Assembly (NCBI GenBank): GCA_027068075.1
Contig: JAMOUJ010000005.1
Span: 186,001-250,000, forward strand
DNA from: Candidatus Aminicenantota bacterium
GTDB lineage: Bacteria > Acidobacteriota > Aminicenantia > S016-38
Reading direction: 5' to 3'
Length of the DNA: 64,000 bases
The stretch's first letter is position 1. Each line of letters opens with the position of its first letter. The position numbers and the translations under genes were made by a program. The notes under the pieces are model-generated. The model made no database searches. It was not told where the DNA came from and was given only the letters and a program-made list of their open reading frames with translations. Below, piece by piece: positions 27,917 through 37,917 of the stretch.

Positions 27917-29370
27917 TTTTTCCTTAGCAGGGGAAAGAGGATAACCTCCCTTATATTGGGGGAGTCGGTGAAAATCATCGCCGTCCTGTCCATTCCTATG
28001 CCCTCGCCGGCGGTGGGAGGGAGGCCGTAACTCAGGGCCTCTATGTAATCCAGGTCCACCTCTGCCCCCTCTTCCTTCCTGCGAACCTGTTCTTCAAATC
28101 TGCGGAGTTGTTCTCCGGGGTCCGTAAGTTCGGAAAAGGCGTTGGCCACCTCCATCCCTGCCACGATAAGTTCAAACCTCTCGGTAAGCCTGGGATCCTG
28201 GCGATGCTCCTTGGCCAAAGGGGATATGACCTTGGGATGATCCATCACGAAGGTGGGATCCCACAAACCTTCCTTTATGTGGGTATCAAAAAGAAAATCC
28301 AGGGCCTTCCCGTAGGTGGCAGGAGGGGCACCCCCGTCCTCGGGAAACTCCTCCTCCGCCCTTTTTATCACCCATGCCTCGTCCCACAACCTCTCCTTTT
28401 CCACCCCCAGGGCCTCGGCCAGGGAATCCATGAACTTTATCCTCCTCCAGGGAGAGGAAAAATCCAGAACCCGACCCTGATATGTCCCCCTAAGGTCTCC
28501 CCACACTCCCTCTGCTATCTCCTGAAAAAGTTCCTGGGTAAGGTCCATGAGGAAGGAATAATCCCTGTAGGCCCAGTAAAATTCCAGCATGGTAAATTCG
28601 GGGTTGTGCTGGGCGGAGAGGCCTTCGTTTCTGAAGTTCCTTCCGATTTCAAAAACCCTCTCCATACCTCCCACCACCAGCCTTTTCAGGTAAAGTTCCG
28701 GAGCAATCCTCAGGTAAAGATCCATGTCCAGGGCGTTGTGATGGGTTACGAAGGGCTTGGCCGCCGCCCCCCCCAGCACCGGATGCATCATGGGGGTTTC
28801 CACCTCCACGAAGTCCCTGGAAAGGAAAAATTTTCTCACCGCCTGGATAATCTTGGCCCTCTTTTCAAAAATCTCCCGGCTCCTTTTGTTAACGATAAGG
28901 TCCAGATACCTCTTCCTGAACCTCACCTCCACATCCTGGAGCCCGTGCCATTTCTCAGGAAGGGGAAGGAGGGCCTTGGCCAGAAGGGTAAAATCGCTGG
29001 CCAGGACCGTAAGTTCCCCGGTCCTGGTGCGGAAAAGCACCCCTTCTACCCCAACCCAGTCCCCTGTGTTGAAATATTTGAAGTGGCGGTATTTTTCCTT
29101 GCCCAACTGATCTTCCCTTAAAAACACCTGCAATTTAGCCCTTCCGTCGGAGATGTGGAAAAAGGTAACCCTCCCCATACGGCGGAGGGTTAGTATCCTC
29201 CCAGCGGTCTTTACCCGAACCTTCTGCAACCGGTCTTCATCCTTTTCTCCTCTGAAATTTTCCACGATTTTCCAGACCGGGTCCTCGGCGGCAAAAGAAT
29301 AGGGATGGGGCTCATATCCCAGTTCCTGGAGTTTTTTCAGATTCTCCTTTCTGGCTTCCTTTTCCTGCAC
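27913..29370 (-). CDS. lysS: Lysyl-tRNA synthetase (class II)
   Basis: GRILTLRRMGRVTFFHISDG, KRYLDLIVN, FVEVETPMMHPVLGGAAAKPFVTHHNALD, GIGMDRTAMIFT. Confidence 0.97.
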   Translation of the reverse strand: MQEKEARKENLKKLQELGYEPHPYSFAAEDPVWKIVENFRGEKDEDRLQKVRVKTAGRILTLRRMGRVTFFHISDGRAKLQVFLREDQLGKEKYRHFKYFNTGDWVGVEGVLFRTRTGELTVLASDFTLLAKALLPLPEKWHGLQDVEVRFRKRYLDLIVNKRSREIFEKRAKIIQAVRKFFLSRDFVEVETPMMHPVLGGAAAKPFVTHHNALDMDLYLRIAPELYLKRLVVGGMERVFEIGRNFRNEGLSAQHNPEFTMLEFYWAYRDYSFLMDLTQELFQEIAEGVWGDLRGTYQGRVLDFSSPWRRIKFMDSLAEALGVEKERLWDEAWVIKRAEEEFPEDGGAPPATYGKALDFLFDTHIKEGLWDPTFVMDHPKVISPLAKEHRQDPRLTERFELIVAGMEVANAFSELTDPGEQLRRFEEQVRRKEEGAEVDLDYIEALSYGLPPTAGEGIGMDRTAMIFTDSPNIREVILFPLLRKK

Positions 29371-29766
29371 TTAAACCTCCTTTAAAGATTTCGCCAGGGT
29401 GTCCAGGACGGCGTTTATCAGTTTAAAAGAGGAGGGCTCCCCGTATTTCTTGGCCAGTTCCACGGCTTCGTTTATGGCGATGGAAGGCTTCAAACCTGAC
29501 ATTATCTCAAAGGCCCCCAGCCTCAAAATAACCTTCTCTATGGGCAGAAGGTCTTTAAAACTCTTCCGGGAACTGCGGGAAAGAACTTCGTCCAGTTCCT
29601 TCCTCCTTTCCCTGATGCCGTCCACCAGGAAACGGGCGTAGGAGCAGACCTCGTCCCCGCAGCCCTGAAGCCGCATCTCCAGATGGGGGTCCGGTTCTCC
29701 CCCCACCTCCACGGGAAATAAGTACTGCAGGGCCAGTTCCCGGGCGATCCTCCGCTCCTTCTTCAT
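29371..29766 (-). CDS. nusB: Transcription antitermination factor NusB
   Basis: [59 protein letters not shown]. Confidence 0.95.
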   Translation of the reverse strand: MKKERRIARELALQYLFPVEVGGEPDPHLEMRLQGCGDEVCSYARFLVDGIRERRKELDEVLSRSSRKSFKDLLPIEKVILRLGAFEIMSGLKPSIAINEAVELAKKYGEPSSFKLINAVLDTLAKSLKEV

Positions 29767-30239
29767 CCGGAAGTTTTTCTCCTGGACAAAAGATTGGCCA
29801 CCTCCACGGCGGAAAGGGCGGCTTCGTATCCCCGGTTTCCCATCTTTCCTCCGGCCCTCTCCTCGGCCTGTTCCTTGGTATCTGCGGTAATTATCCCGAA
29901 TATCAAGGGAACCCCGGTCTCTAAGGAGACCTGGGCAATACCCTTGGAAACCTCCGAGGCCACAAAGTCAAAATGCGGGGTCTCCCCCCTTACGATGGCC
30001 CCCAGGCAAATGATGGCGTGGGGTTTTTTCCCCTCCGCCATTTTCTTGGCCACCAGGGGGATCTCAAAGGAACCCGGGGTTTTCCAGACCTCTATGTTTT
30101 TCTCCGAAACCCCCAATTTCTCCAGGGCTTCCAGGGCACCCTCCAGGAGCCTGGAGGTTATCCTCCCGTTGAATCTGGAAACCACTATTCCTATCCTAAG
30201 CCCCTCTCCTTTAAGATTGCCTTGGTGAACTTTAGCCAT
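29763..30239 (-). CDS. ribH: 6,7-dimethyl-8-ribityllumazine synthase
   Basis: [86 protein letters not shown]. Confidence 0.97.
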   Translation of the reverse strand: MAKVHQGNLKGEGLRIGIVVSRFNGRITSRLLEGALEALEKLGVSEKNIEVWKTPGSFEIPLVAKKMAEGKKPHAIICLGAIVRGETPHFDFVASEVSKGIAQVSLETGVPLIFGIITADTKEQAEERAGGKMGNRGYEAALSAVEVANLLSRRKTSG

Positions 30240-30339
30240 TCTTCCCTTCCTTTTTCTTTTTATTATAACCTCTATTTGAAGTTTTCCCCTCAGTATTTTA
30301 AAATTTTCACCTAAGAAAAATCCTTAAAAGGAGGAAAAA

Positions 30340-30771
30340 ATGGTTATAGGAAAAAAGGAAACTGAAATGGGGGAAAAATTCACCCCTTCTTATTCCCCCA
30401 CCGGCACCCCCGATAGCGGGAGAACCTTCATCGGAAAAAGCGTGGAAATCAAAGGAAACATCTCCTCCAGAGAGGAAATGGAAATCCAGGGAAAGGTCCA
30501 GGGAAACATTGAATCCGAAAGGGCTGTTCACATCCGCAGGGAAGGAGAGGTAAAGGGAAATATCAAGGCCGCCGAGGTTAAAATTGAAGGTAAGGTGGAG
30601 GGAGACATTACCACCAAACTCAAAACCATCATCACCCCCACGGGGAAGGTCACCGGAAAGATCGTCACCGACAAACTGGTGATTGAAGAAGGGGCCGTTT
30701 TCCGTGGAACGGTGGAAATGGGAGGAAGTTCTGCTTCGCCCACACTAAAATCGGAGGTGAAGAATGGCTAA
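30340..30771 (+). CDS. Bactofilin-family polymer-forming protein
   Basis: [28 protein letters not shown]...[49 protein letters not shown]. Confidence 0.92.
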   Translation: MVIGKKETEMGEKFTPSYSPTGTPDSGRTFIGKSVEIKGNISSREEMEIQGKVQGNIESERAVHIRREGEVKGNIKAAEVKIEGKVEGDITTKLKTIITPTGKVTGKIVTDKLVIEEGAVFRGTVEMGGSSASPTLKSEVKNG

Positions 30772-32269
30772 GGTTTACAAGAACCTCATTGACGGAGAGT
30801 GGGTGGAATCCTCCTCCGGTGAGGTTTACGAAAACCGCAATCCCGCCAACTGGGACGAGGTCATAGGCCTATTCCAGAAATCCACCAGGGAAGATGTGGA
30901 GGCGGCGGTGGAGGCAGCCCAGAGGGCCTACAAAAAGTGGAGGCTCCTCCCGGCCCCCAAGAGGGCCGAGATAATCTTCAAGGCCGCCCAGATGCTGGTG
31001 GAGAGAAAGGAGGAATTCGCCAGGGACGAAACCAGGGAGATGGGAAAGATTCTTCCGGAGACCAGGGGCGATGTCCAGGAAGCCATTGACATGAGTTTCT
31101 TCATCGCCGGTGAAGGAAGAAGACTTTACGGGTTCACCACTCCTTCGGAACTTCCCATGAAATTTCAGATGTCAGTGAGAATGCCCATGGGAGTGGCCGC
31201 CATCATAACCCCCTGGAACTTCCCCATGGCCATCCCATCCTGGAAGATAATCCCTGCCCTGGTGGGGGGAAACACCGTGGTCTTCAAGCCCGCCACGGAC
31301 ACCCCGCTTTCTGCCTACAACTTCGTAAAGGTTCTTGAGGAAGCCGGAGTTCCCCGGGGGGTGGTTAACCTGGTGACCGGCTCCGGGGCAGTGGTAGGGG
31401 AGTCCCTCATTACCCATCCGTATGTGAAGGTAATTTCCTTTACCGGCTCTTCGGAGGTGGGAAAACACATAGGCTCCAAGGGAGCCAGCCTCTTCAAAAA
31501 GGTATCCCTGGAAATGGGGGGTAAAAACGCCCAGATCGTCATGGACGACGCCAACCTTGAACTGGCGGTGGACGGAGCCACCTGGGGAGGCTTCGGAACC
31601 ACAGGCCAGCGTTGCACCGCCACATCCAGGGTAATAGTCCACAAAAAGGTTTACAAGAAGTTCTTAGACATGTATGTGGAGAGGGTCAAAAAACTCCGCA
31701 TCGGCAACGGGCTTGATCCCAAGACCGATGTGGGTCCCCTCATCAACGAATCCCAGTTGAACAAGGTCCTTTCGTACATAGAGATAGGTAAAAGCGAAGG
31801 GGCAAAACTCATCCTGGGCGGACATCGCCTGACCGGCGGAGAATACGACAAGGGGTGGTTCGTGGCTCCCACCATCTTCGCCGATGTGGACCCCGACATG
31901 AGGATAGCCCAGGAGGAAATCTTCGGCCCCGTGGTCTCTGTAATCCCCGCCGACTCGCTGGAACACGCCATTGAGATAGCCAACAACTCCAAATACGGGC
32001 TCAGTTCCTCCATCTACACCAACGACATAAAGAACGCCTTTATAGCCATAAGGGATATATACACGGGAATCACCTATGTCAACGCCCCCACCATCGGCGC
32101 CGAGGTCCATCTTCCCTTCGGAGGGGTGAACCAGACCGGAAACGGCCACCGGGAAGGAGGGCACACGGTAATAGACATATTCACCGAGTGGAAGTCCGTC
32201 TACATTGACTTCAGCGGAAGACTCCAGAGGGCCCAGATAGATACCGACGAAATAGTGAAAGTAGAATAG
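30764..32269 (+). CDS. NAD(P)-dependent aldehyde dehydrogenase
   Basis: [55 protein letters not shown]. Confidence 0.94.
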   Translation: MAKVYKNLIDGEWVESSSGEVYENRNPANWDEVIGLFQKSTREDVEAAVEAAQRAYKKWRLLPAPKRAEIIFKAAQMLVERKEEFARDETREMGKILPETRGDVQEAIDMSFFIAGEGRRLYGFTTPSELPMKFQMSVRMPMGVAAIITPWNFPMAIPSWKIIPALVGGNTVVFKPATDTPLSAYNFVKVLEEAGVPRGVVNLVTGSGAVVGESLITHPYVKVISFTGSSEVGKHIGSKGASLFKKVSLEMGGKNAQIVMDDANLELAVDGATWGGFGTTGQRCTATSRVIVHKKVYKKFLDMYVERVKKLRIGNGLDPKTDVGPLINESQLNKVLSYIEIGKSEGAKLILGGHRLTGGEYDKGWFVAPTIFADVDPDMRIAQEEIFGPVVSVIPADSLEHAIEIANNSKYGLSSSIYTNDIKNAFIAIRDIYTGITYVNAPTIGAEVHLPFGGVNQTGNGHREGGHTVIDIFTEWKSVYIDFSGRLQRAQIDTDEIVKVE

Positions 32270-32274
32270 AAGGG

Positions 32275-33048
32275 TTGAAAATACATTTTTACGGAGGGGG
32301 TCGGGAACCCGGCCCCCTCAACATGGCCAAGGACGAATACTTAATGGAGGCAAGCAAAGCCGGGGGCATACACCTTCGCCTCTACGACTGGTGCTGCCCC
32401 ACCGTCACCATAGGATTCTCCCAATCCGTAAGCAAGGCCCTGGACCTGGAATATCTGGGGAAGGAGAAAATCCCCTTCGTCCGGAGAATTACCGGGGGCA
32501 AGGCGGTCCTTCACCACAACGAGATAACCTATGCCGTGGCCAGCCGGGAACCCCTTTTCTTTTCAAACCCGTCCCCCTATTACCCTTACCTTTTAGTTTC
32601 GGAGGCCCTTTCCCTTTTTCTGGAGGGTCTGGGCCTGGAGGTAAAACTGGCCAACAACAGGTACGGGGAGTTTTCCCGGCAGGAGATCGCCTGCTTTTCC
32701 TTCCCCGGCAGGTGGGAAATAAAGGTCAGAGGGAGAAAACTGGTCTCCGGGGCCATGAAGAAGAAAAGGGATGTTTTCCTGATCCACGGAACCATCCCCA
32801 TAAACTACATAAGGGAAAAAATCGCCCGGGCCACCAGAACGCCCATCTCCCTGTTGAGGGAAAGTTTTTACTCCCTCTCTGAGGTGGTGGAAGACCTTCC
32901 CCCCAGGGAAAAACTCCTGGAGATGATCCTGGAGGCCTTTTCCAGAAAATTCAAGGCCAGGGTTCAGGAAGAAAATTTCCCTTCCAAGCCCCTCAGACCT
33001 CTGATTGAAAAATACAGTTCCAGGGAGTGGAACCATCGCCGGCCATAA
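32275..33048 (+). CDS. Lipoate--protein ligase A family protein (TTG start)
   Basis: PLNMAKDEYLM, TIGFSQSV, VRRITGGKAVLHHNEITYAVA, ISGAMKKK-like VSGAMKKKRDVFLIHGTIPI. Confidence 0.85.
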   Translation: MKIHFYGGGREPGPLNMAKDEYLMEASKAGGIHLRLYDWCCPTVTIGFSQSVSKALDLEYLGKEKIPFVRRITGGKAVLHHNEITYAVASREPLFFSNPSPYYPYLLVSEALSLFLEGLGLEVKLANNRYGEFSRQEIACFSFPGRWEIKVRGRKLVSGAMKKKRDVFLIHGTIPINYIREKIARATRTPISLLRESFYSLSEVVEDLPPREKLLEMILEAFSRKFKARVQEENFPSKPLRPLIEKYSSREWNHRRP

Positions 33049-33052
33049 ATGG

Positions 33053-33058
33053 TATAAT
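33053..33058 (+). promoter_or_regulatory. -10 element (TATAAT) of tRNA-Arg/folE2 unit
   Basis: GGTATAATAT 12 nt upstream of tRNA 5' end. Confidence 0.6.
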
Positions 33059-33070
33059 ATAAATTCGGGT

Positions 33071-33144
33071 GCGCCCGTAGCTCAATTGGATAGAGCGGCT
33101 GACTACGAATCAGTTGGTTGGGGGTTCGAGTCCCTCCGGGCGTG
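33071..33144 (+). tRNA. tRNA-Arg (ACG), CCA not encoded
   Basis: GCGCCCGTAGCTCAATTGGATAGAGCGGCTGACTACGAATCAGTTGGTTGGGGGTTCGAGTCCCTCCGGGCGTG; anticodon loop CTACGAA. Confidence 0.95.
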
Positions 33145-33159
33145 CTCTTTGTTGTTTTT

Positions 33160-33936
33160 ATGAAGGATGTTCAATCCCAGAGGGACACCAGGGAAATTCC
33201 GCTAAACAAAGTAGGAATCAAGGACCTGCTTTACCCTATAAAGGTTCTGGACAGAAAGAACAAATACCAATCCACCGTGGCCACGGTGAGCATGTATGTG
33301 GACCTTCCCAAGGAATTCCGGGGAACCCACATGTCCAGGTTCATTGAGGTCCTGGAAAAACACAAAAACACCATGGCCATCCACAACATAGAAAAAATCC
33401 TGGAGGACATCCGGGAGGTATTCAACGCCTCCACTTCCCACATTGAACTTCGGTTTCCTTATTTTATAAGAAAGAAGGCACCGGTGACGGGGATAGAAAG
33501 TTATATGAACTACACCTGCGGTCTCATTGGAACCAAGGGCCAGAAGGGTTTTGATCTGGTGGTGGAGGTGAATGTCCCGATCCACAATCTATGCCCCTGT
33601 TCCCGGGAAATATCCCGGAGGGGCGCCCACAACCAGAGGGGGATAGCACGCCTTCAGGTAAGGATGAGAAAACTGGTATGGTTTGAAGAACTGGTGGAGG
33701 TGGCAGAAGGGGCCGCCAGCGCCCCCCTGTTTTCCCTTCTCAAGAGGGAGGACGAAAAATACATAACCGAAAGGGCCTACGACAACCCAAAATTCGTGGA
33801 GGATGCCGCCAGGGACATCGCCCTGGCCCTCAAGGCGGACCCCAGGATAACCTGGTTCAGGGTGGAAGTGGAGAATTTTGAATCCATTCACAACCACAAC
33901 GCCTACGCCTGCGTGGAAGAAACCAATGGTCTATAG
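33160..33936 (+). CDS. folE2: GTP cyclohydrolase FolE2 (start refined; ORF-track start lies inside the tRNA)
   Basis: DVQSQRDTREIPLNKVGIKDLLYPIKVLDR, THMSRFIEVL, VPIHNLCPCSREIS, ESIHNHNAYA. Confidence 0.95.
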   Translation: MKDVQSQRDTREIPLNKVGIKDLLYPIKVLDRKNKYQSTVATVSMYVDLPKEFRGTHMSRFIEVLEKHKNTMAIHNIEKILEDIREVFNASTSHIELRFPYFIRKKAPVTGIESYMNYTCGLIGTKGQKGFDLVVEVNVPIHNLCPCSREISRRGAHNQRGIARLQVRMRKLVWFEELVEVAEGAASAPLFSLLKREDEKYITERAYDNPKFVEDAARDIALALKADPRITWFRVEVENFESIHNHNAYACVEETNGL

Positions 33937-35092
33937 GATATCCGAATATTCTCTGAAATCGGAGATAGAAAAAGCAGGGGTTGACCCGGCTTCCCTTCCC
34001 ATATTTGAGGCGAAATCGGAGATGCTTTTCTTCAAACTAACCGACCTCCCCTCGCCGGCGGCCAACATAATAAAACAGGAAATGCTCTCCGCCGGAGGAG
34101 ATGCCGCCGTTCATCGCCATGTGATAAACTGCAGGGTAGAGAAATCCCATGTGATCCTCATGGGAACCAGAGCCCAGGTCTCCAGGACCGCTAAAAAACT
34201 TCTTCAGATGAACTACTGGGGACTGAGGGAAACGGGAAGGGAACTCCTGCGACAACTCAAAGTGGAAAATCTCACCTGGGAAATAAGGGGCCGGGAATAC
34301 GATTTTTCAGGGAAAACCTATCTCATGGGGATAATAAATGTAACCCCGGATTCCTTCTTTCAGGGGTCCCGAATCGGAGCCGAAAAAGCCGGGGAGGTGG
34401 CGGAAAGGATGGTGGAGGAAGGGGCTTCCTTCATTGACATAGGGGGAGAATCCTCCAGGCCCGGGGCTGAGCCCGTAAAACTGGAGGAAGAAATAAAGAG
34501 GGTGGTTCCGGCTCTGAAGGAGATAAGGAAAAGGGTGGATGTTCCCATCTCCGTGGACACCTACAAGGCGGAGGTTGCCAGAATAGCCCTGGAGGAAGGG
34601 GCGGACATCGTCAACGACATTTCCGCCCTGAGGTTTGATCCTCAAATGGCGGAGGTGGCCTCCCGATACGGAGCCCCGGTGGTTCTCATGCACATGAAGG
34701 GAACTCCCCGGGACATGCAGAAGAACCCTCATTATGAAGACCCCGTAAGGGAGATCTTGGAGTTTCTGGAGGAAAGGATTTCCTACGCCCGGGCGGCGGG
34801 GATAACCAGGATCATAATTGATCCGGGCATAGGTTTCGGGAAAAGGCTGGAGGATAATCTGGAAATCATCCGGAACATTGAAGCCTTTCAATCCCTGGGC
34901 CTCCCCCTGCTGGTGGGACATTCCAGAAAAAGTTTTATCGGAGCACTTACCGGGGCGGATGTGGAGGAAAGGGCCGTGCCCACCGCCGCCCTGAGCCTTT
35001 ATCTGGCCCTTAAAGGGGTCTCCCTTATAAGGGTTCACGATGTTAAAATCAATACGATGAGTTTAGAATTAGCCAAGGGGATAAAGCCATGA
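33926..35092 (+). CDS. folP: Dihydropteroate synthase with ~125-aa N-terminal extension
   Basis: LMGIINVTPDSFFQGSR, FIDIGGESSRPGAEPV, DIVNDISALRFDP, GVGHSRK-like LLVGHSRKSFIG; start refined to MVYRISEYS. Confidence 0.93.
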   Translation: MVYRISEYSLKSEIEKAGVDPASLPIFEAKSEMLFFKLTDLPSPAANIIKQEMLSAGGDAAVHRHVINCRVEKSHVILMGTRAQVSRTAKKLLQMNYWGLRETGRELLRQLKVENLTWEIRGREYDFSGKTYLMGIINVTPDSFFQGSRIGAEKAGEVAERMVEEGASFIDIGGESSRPGAEPVKLEEEIKRVVPALKEIRKRVDVPISVDTYKAEVARIALEEGADIVNDISALRFDPQMAEVASRYGAPVVLMHMKGTPRDMQKNPHYEDPVREILEFLEERISYARAAGITRIIIDPGIGFGKRLEDNLEIIRNIEAFQSLGLPLLVGHSRKSFIGALTGADVEERAVPTAALSLYLALKGVSLIRVHDVKINTMSLELAKGIKP

Positions 35093-35571
35093 ACTACATC
35101 ATAGCCATAGGCACCAACATCAAAAAGGAAGAAAACCTGAAACTGGCCCTCAGGAGGCTCAGCGAAAGGTTCACCATCGTGGCGGCCTCCTCCGTTTACG
35201 AATCCGAACCCTACGGATATCAGGCCCAGCCCAATTTCTACAACATGGTGGTTAAAATTGAAACGGACCTTCTGCCTGAAAAGGTCCTGGACATACTCCA
35301 GGGGATTGAGGCCGAGGCGGGCAGGGTCCGGGGAGGAAACCGGTGGGGCCCGAGAACGCTGGACCTGGACATAGTCCTCTGGTCCGAGGGGGAAGTGGAA
35401 ACCCCCAGGGTTAAAATTCCTCACTACGACCTGAAAAACAGATTGTTTTTCATCCTTCCCATCCTGGAGATAGAGGGGGACATACCGGTGGGAGGAGAAA
35501 CCCTTTTCCACCTTGCCCGGCGCCTCCTTCCGTATCAGGCCATCAAAAAGGTTGAATTTGAACTCGCCTGA
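35089..35571 (+). CDS. folK: 2-amino-4-hydroxy-6-hydroxymethyldihydropteridine pyrophosphokinase
   Basis: YIIAIGTNIKKEENLKLALRRL, SSVYESEPYGYQAQPNFYNMVVKIET, RWGPRTLDLDIVLW. Confidence 0.95.
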   Translation: MNYIIAIGTNIKKEENLKLALRRLSERFTIVAASSVYESEPYGYQAQPNFYNMVVKIETDLLPEKVLDILQGIEAEAGRVRGGNRWGPRTLDLDIVLWSEGEVETPRVKIPHYDLKNRLFFILPILEIEGDIPVGGETLFHLARRLLPYQAIKKVEFELA

Positions 35572-35599
35572 CCTATCATATAGATGAGAGGAGGGAGAA

Positions 35600-36082
35600 A
35601 TGGAAATTGAAGTGGAAGTTTACGGAGTGGTTCTTGACCCCACATCCAACACCCCGGTGATAATACTGAAGGACGAACTGTCCAACCGGGTTCTTCCCAT
35701 CTGGGTGGGGATATTTGAAGCCAATGCCATAGCCATGAAACTTGAAAATGTAAGTTCCCCCAGGCCCATGACCCACGACCTCATGGCCTCCCTGATAAGC
35801 CAAATGGGGGGCAAGGTGGAAAAGGTGGTGGTGGACGATCTCCGGGAGGGAACCTTCTACGGGAAAATATACATCCGAAGGGGAGATGAGGTTTTAAAGA
35901 TAGATTCAAGGCCCTCCGATGCCATCGCCCTGGCGGTAAGGGTGGGCGCCCCCATTTTCGTGGAAGAAAGCGTTTTTGAAGAGGCTTCCATACTTCCGGT
36001 GCCGGAATCCGAGGGGGAAATTGACCTCAAGGACTGGCTTGAGAAACTTTCCCCGGAGGATTTCGGAAAGTACAAAATGTGA
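35600..36082 (+). CDS. Bifunctional nuclease family protein (DUF151)
   Basis: VYGVVLDPTSNTPVIILKDELSNRVLPIWVGIFEANAIAMKLENV.RPMTHDLMASLI; RPSDAIALAVRVGAPIFVEESVFE. Confidence 0.92.
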   Translation: MEIEVEVYGVVLDPTSNTPVIILKDELSNRVLPIWVGIFEANAIAMKLENVSSPRPMTHDLMASLISQMGGKVEKVVVDDLREGTFYGKIYIRRGDEVLKIDSRPSDAIALAVRVGAPIFVEESVFEEASILPVPESEGEIDLKDWLEKLSPEDFGKYKM

Positions 36083-36083
36083 T

Positions 36084-36112
36084 TTAACATTTAATCCCCT
36101 TTACCGTATAAT
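36084..36112 (+). promoter_or_regulatory. Promoter of M1 peptidase gene (TTAACA-N17-TATAAT)
   Basis: TTAACA 36084-36089, TATAAT 36107-36112, ATG at 36122. Confidence 0.6.
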
Positions 36113-36121
36113 TTAATTGCC

Positions 36122-37909
36122 ATGAGAAAATTCCTCCTTCTTTTATTTTTCCCCCTACTGGTCTATCCCGGGGCCCTGTCTTACAAAATAAACGCCTCCC
36201 TGGAAATCCAGGACAAATACAAAGTACTGGTTAAGGGAAGCGAAGAAATAGTGTGGGAAAACAATTCCATGCTTCCGGTCAGGAAACTGTATTTCCACCT
36301 ATATCAGAATGCCTTCCGGGAGGGGTCCAGTTTTATGAAGGAAATCGGAGGTCTTCCGAAAAAATGGAAAAAGCACAGGGAATGGTGGGGAGAGGAAAAA
36401 ATTGAGAAGATCACGGTAAACGGGGAGGACATTACATCCACCTTGAAGTTCGTTCACCCCGATGACGGAAATGCCCGGGACAGAACCGTGGTGACGGCGG
36501 ACCTGCCCGAGGAAATCCCCCCGGGAGAAAGGATCACCATAGAGGTACAGTTCACCACGAAAATGCCCAAGGCCTTTGCCAGGTCTGGGGTGGGAAGGGG
36601 ATATTATTTCGTCTCCCAATGGTTCCCCAAACTGGGGGTTCTTGAAAACAGCGGCACCTGGGTTTGCCATCAATACCACAGGAACGGGGAATTTTACTCG
36701 GATTTTTCCACCTACGAAGTGACCTTAAAACTTCCCTCCAACCTGGTGGTGGCGGCCAGCGGTGATCTGGTGAAGGAAAAAACCCGGGGCAAGGAAAAAC
36801 TCCTGGAGTTCCACCAGGAGATGGTCCACGATTTTGCCTGGGCCGCCGACGAGGACTTCGTAAAAATAGAGGACCACTTCCAGAGCAAATATCAGCCCCG
36901 GGTAAGGATTCTCCTCTACATCCAGCCGGCCCACTTGAAACAGAAGGGAAGGTACCTGGAGGCCCTGAAAAGGGCCATGGAGTTTTTCTCCCGGAAGGTG
37001 GCCCCCTATCCCTACGGCAGAATAACCGTGGTGGATCCGGACATATCCGCCATGAGAACCTCGGGCATGGAATACCCCACCCTCATAACCGGAGGAAGCC
37101 TGTATCTGCTCCCCCGGGGGATAAAATTCACCGAAAATGTAACGATCCACGAATTCGGCCATCAATACTGGTACGGCGTGGTGGCCAACAACGAAGCCGA
37201 GGAGGCCTGGCTTGACGAAGGCATAAACACCTTTTTTGAAATTAACATCATGGACACATATCCCTGGTTCTTTGACATTTTAGGCTACAAGGCCCGGGAC
37301 AGCGAAAGATACCGCATGGGCTACATAAAGAGCACCTACGCAGACCCGGTGATAAAACCTTCCTGGAAGTTCTTTCCCGGAACCTACTCCGCCAATGTGT
37401 ACACCAGGGCAGCCCTGACCCTGGAGACCTGGAAAAGGCTGGTGGGTGAGGAGAAGTTCTACGCCGCCATAAGCGAATACTTCAAGAGGTATGCGTACAA
37501 ACACCCCCGATCCCGGGATTTCTTCTTCACCATGGAGGAGTTTCTGGGGGATTGGTCTGGACTGTGGAAACCCATGTTTTACGAAGCGGGCAAGGTCAAC
37601 TGGAAGGTGGCCGATGTTAAGGGCAAGGAGGTCCTCCTTCTCAGGGAGGGCCTGGAGGTGGATGTGCCGGTGGAGGTAAGCGTGAAAACCGCCGACGGAA
37701 AGGAGCATAGTTTTGTGTGGCGGGGGAGGTGGATGAAAAGGGATTTTTCCCGGAGGGTTATCTCCGTGAGAATTGACCCAAAGGAAAAACTCATGGTGGA
37801 TTCCAACCCCTTTGACAATCAATGGTCCCGTTCCTCCTCCATCCCGGCCAGACTCACCTGGCGCTTCCTGGCCAGGCTTCAGATAATTTTTCTCAATCTT
37901 CTGCCATAG
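36122..37909 (+). CDS. M1 family (aminopeptidase N-like) metallopeptidase, secreted
   Basis: Signal peptide; VTIHEFGHQYWYGVVANNEAEEAWLDEGINTFFE (HExxH plus downstream E). Confidence 0.92.
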   Translation: MRKFLLLLFFPLLVYPGALSYKINASLEIQDKYKVLVKGSEEIVWENNSMLPVRKLYFHLYQNAFREGSSFMKEIGGLPKKWKKHREWWGEEKIEKITVNGEDITSTLKFVHPDDGNARDRTVVTADLPEEIPPGERITIEVQFTTKMPKAFARSGVGRGYYFVSQWFPKLGVLENSGTWVCHQYHRNGEFYSDFSTYEVTLKLPSNLVVAASGDLVKEKTRGKEKLLEFHQEMVHDFAWAADEDFVKIEDHFQSKYQPRVRILLYIQPAHLKQKGRYLEALKRAMEFFSRKVAPYPYGRITVVDPDISAMRTSGMEYPTLITGGSLYLLPRGIKFTENVTIHEFGHQYWYGVVANNEAEEAWLDEGINTFFEINIMDTYPWFFDILGYKARDSERYRMGYIKSTYADPVIKPSWKFFPGTYSANVYTRAALTLETWKRLVGEEKFYAAISEYFKRYAYKHPRSRDFFFTMEEFLGDWSGLWKPMFYEAGKVNWKVADVKGKEVLLLREGLEVDVPVEVSVKTADGKEHSFVWRGRWMKRDFSRRVISVRIDPKEKLMVDSNPFDNQWSRSSSIPARLTWRFLARLQIIFLNLLP

Positions 37910-37917
37910 GGGGAAAG

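Noticed and set aside
28108-29121. 337-aa plus-strand ORF antisense to lysS
   Set aside because: Shadow ORF of a well-supported lysyl-tRNA synthetase.
33118-33159. ORF-track N-terminal extension of FolE2 (MGVRVPPGVLFVVF)
   Set aside because: Lies mostly within tRNA-Arg; conserved FolE2 sequence starts at MKDVQSQRDTRE (33160).
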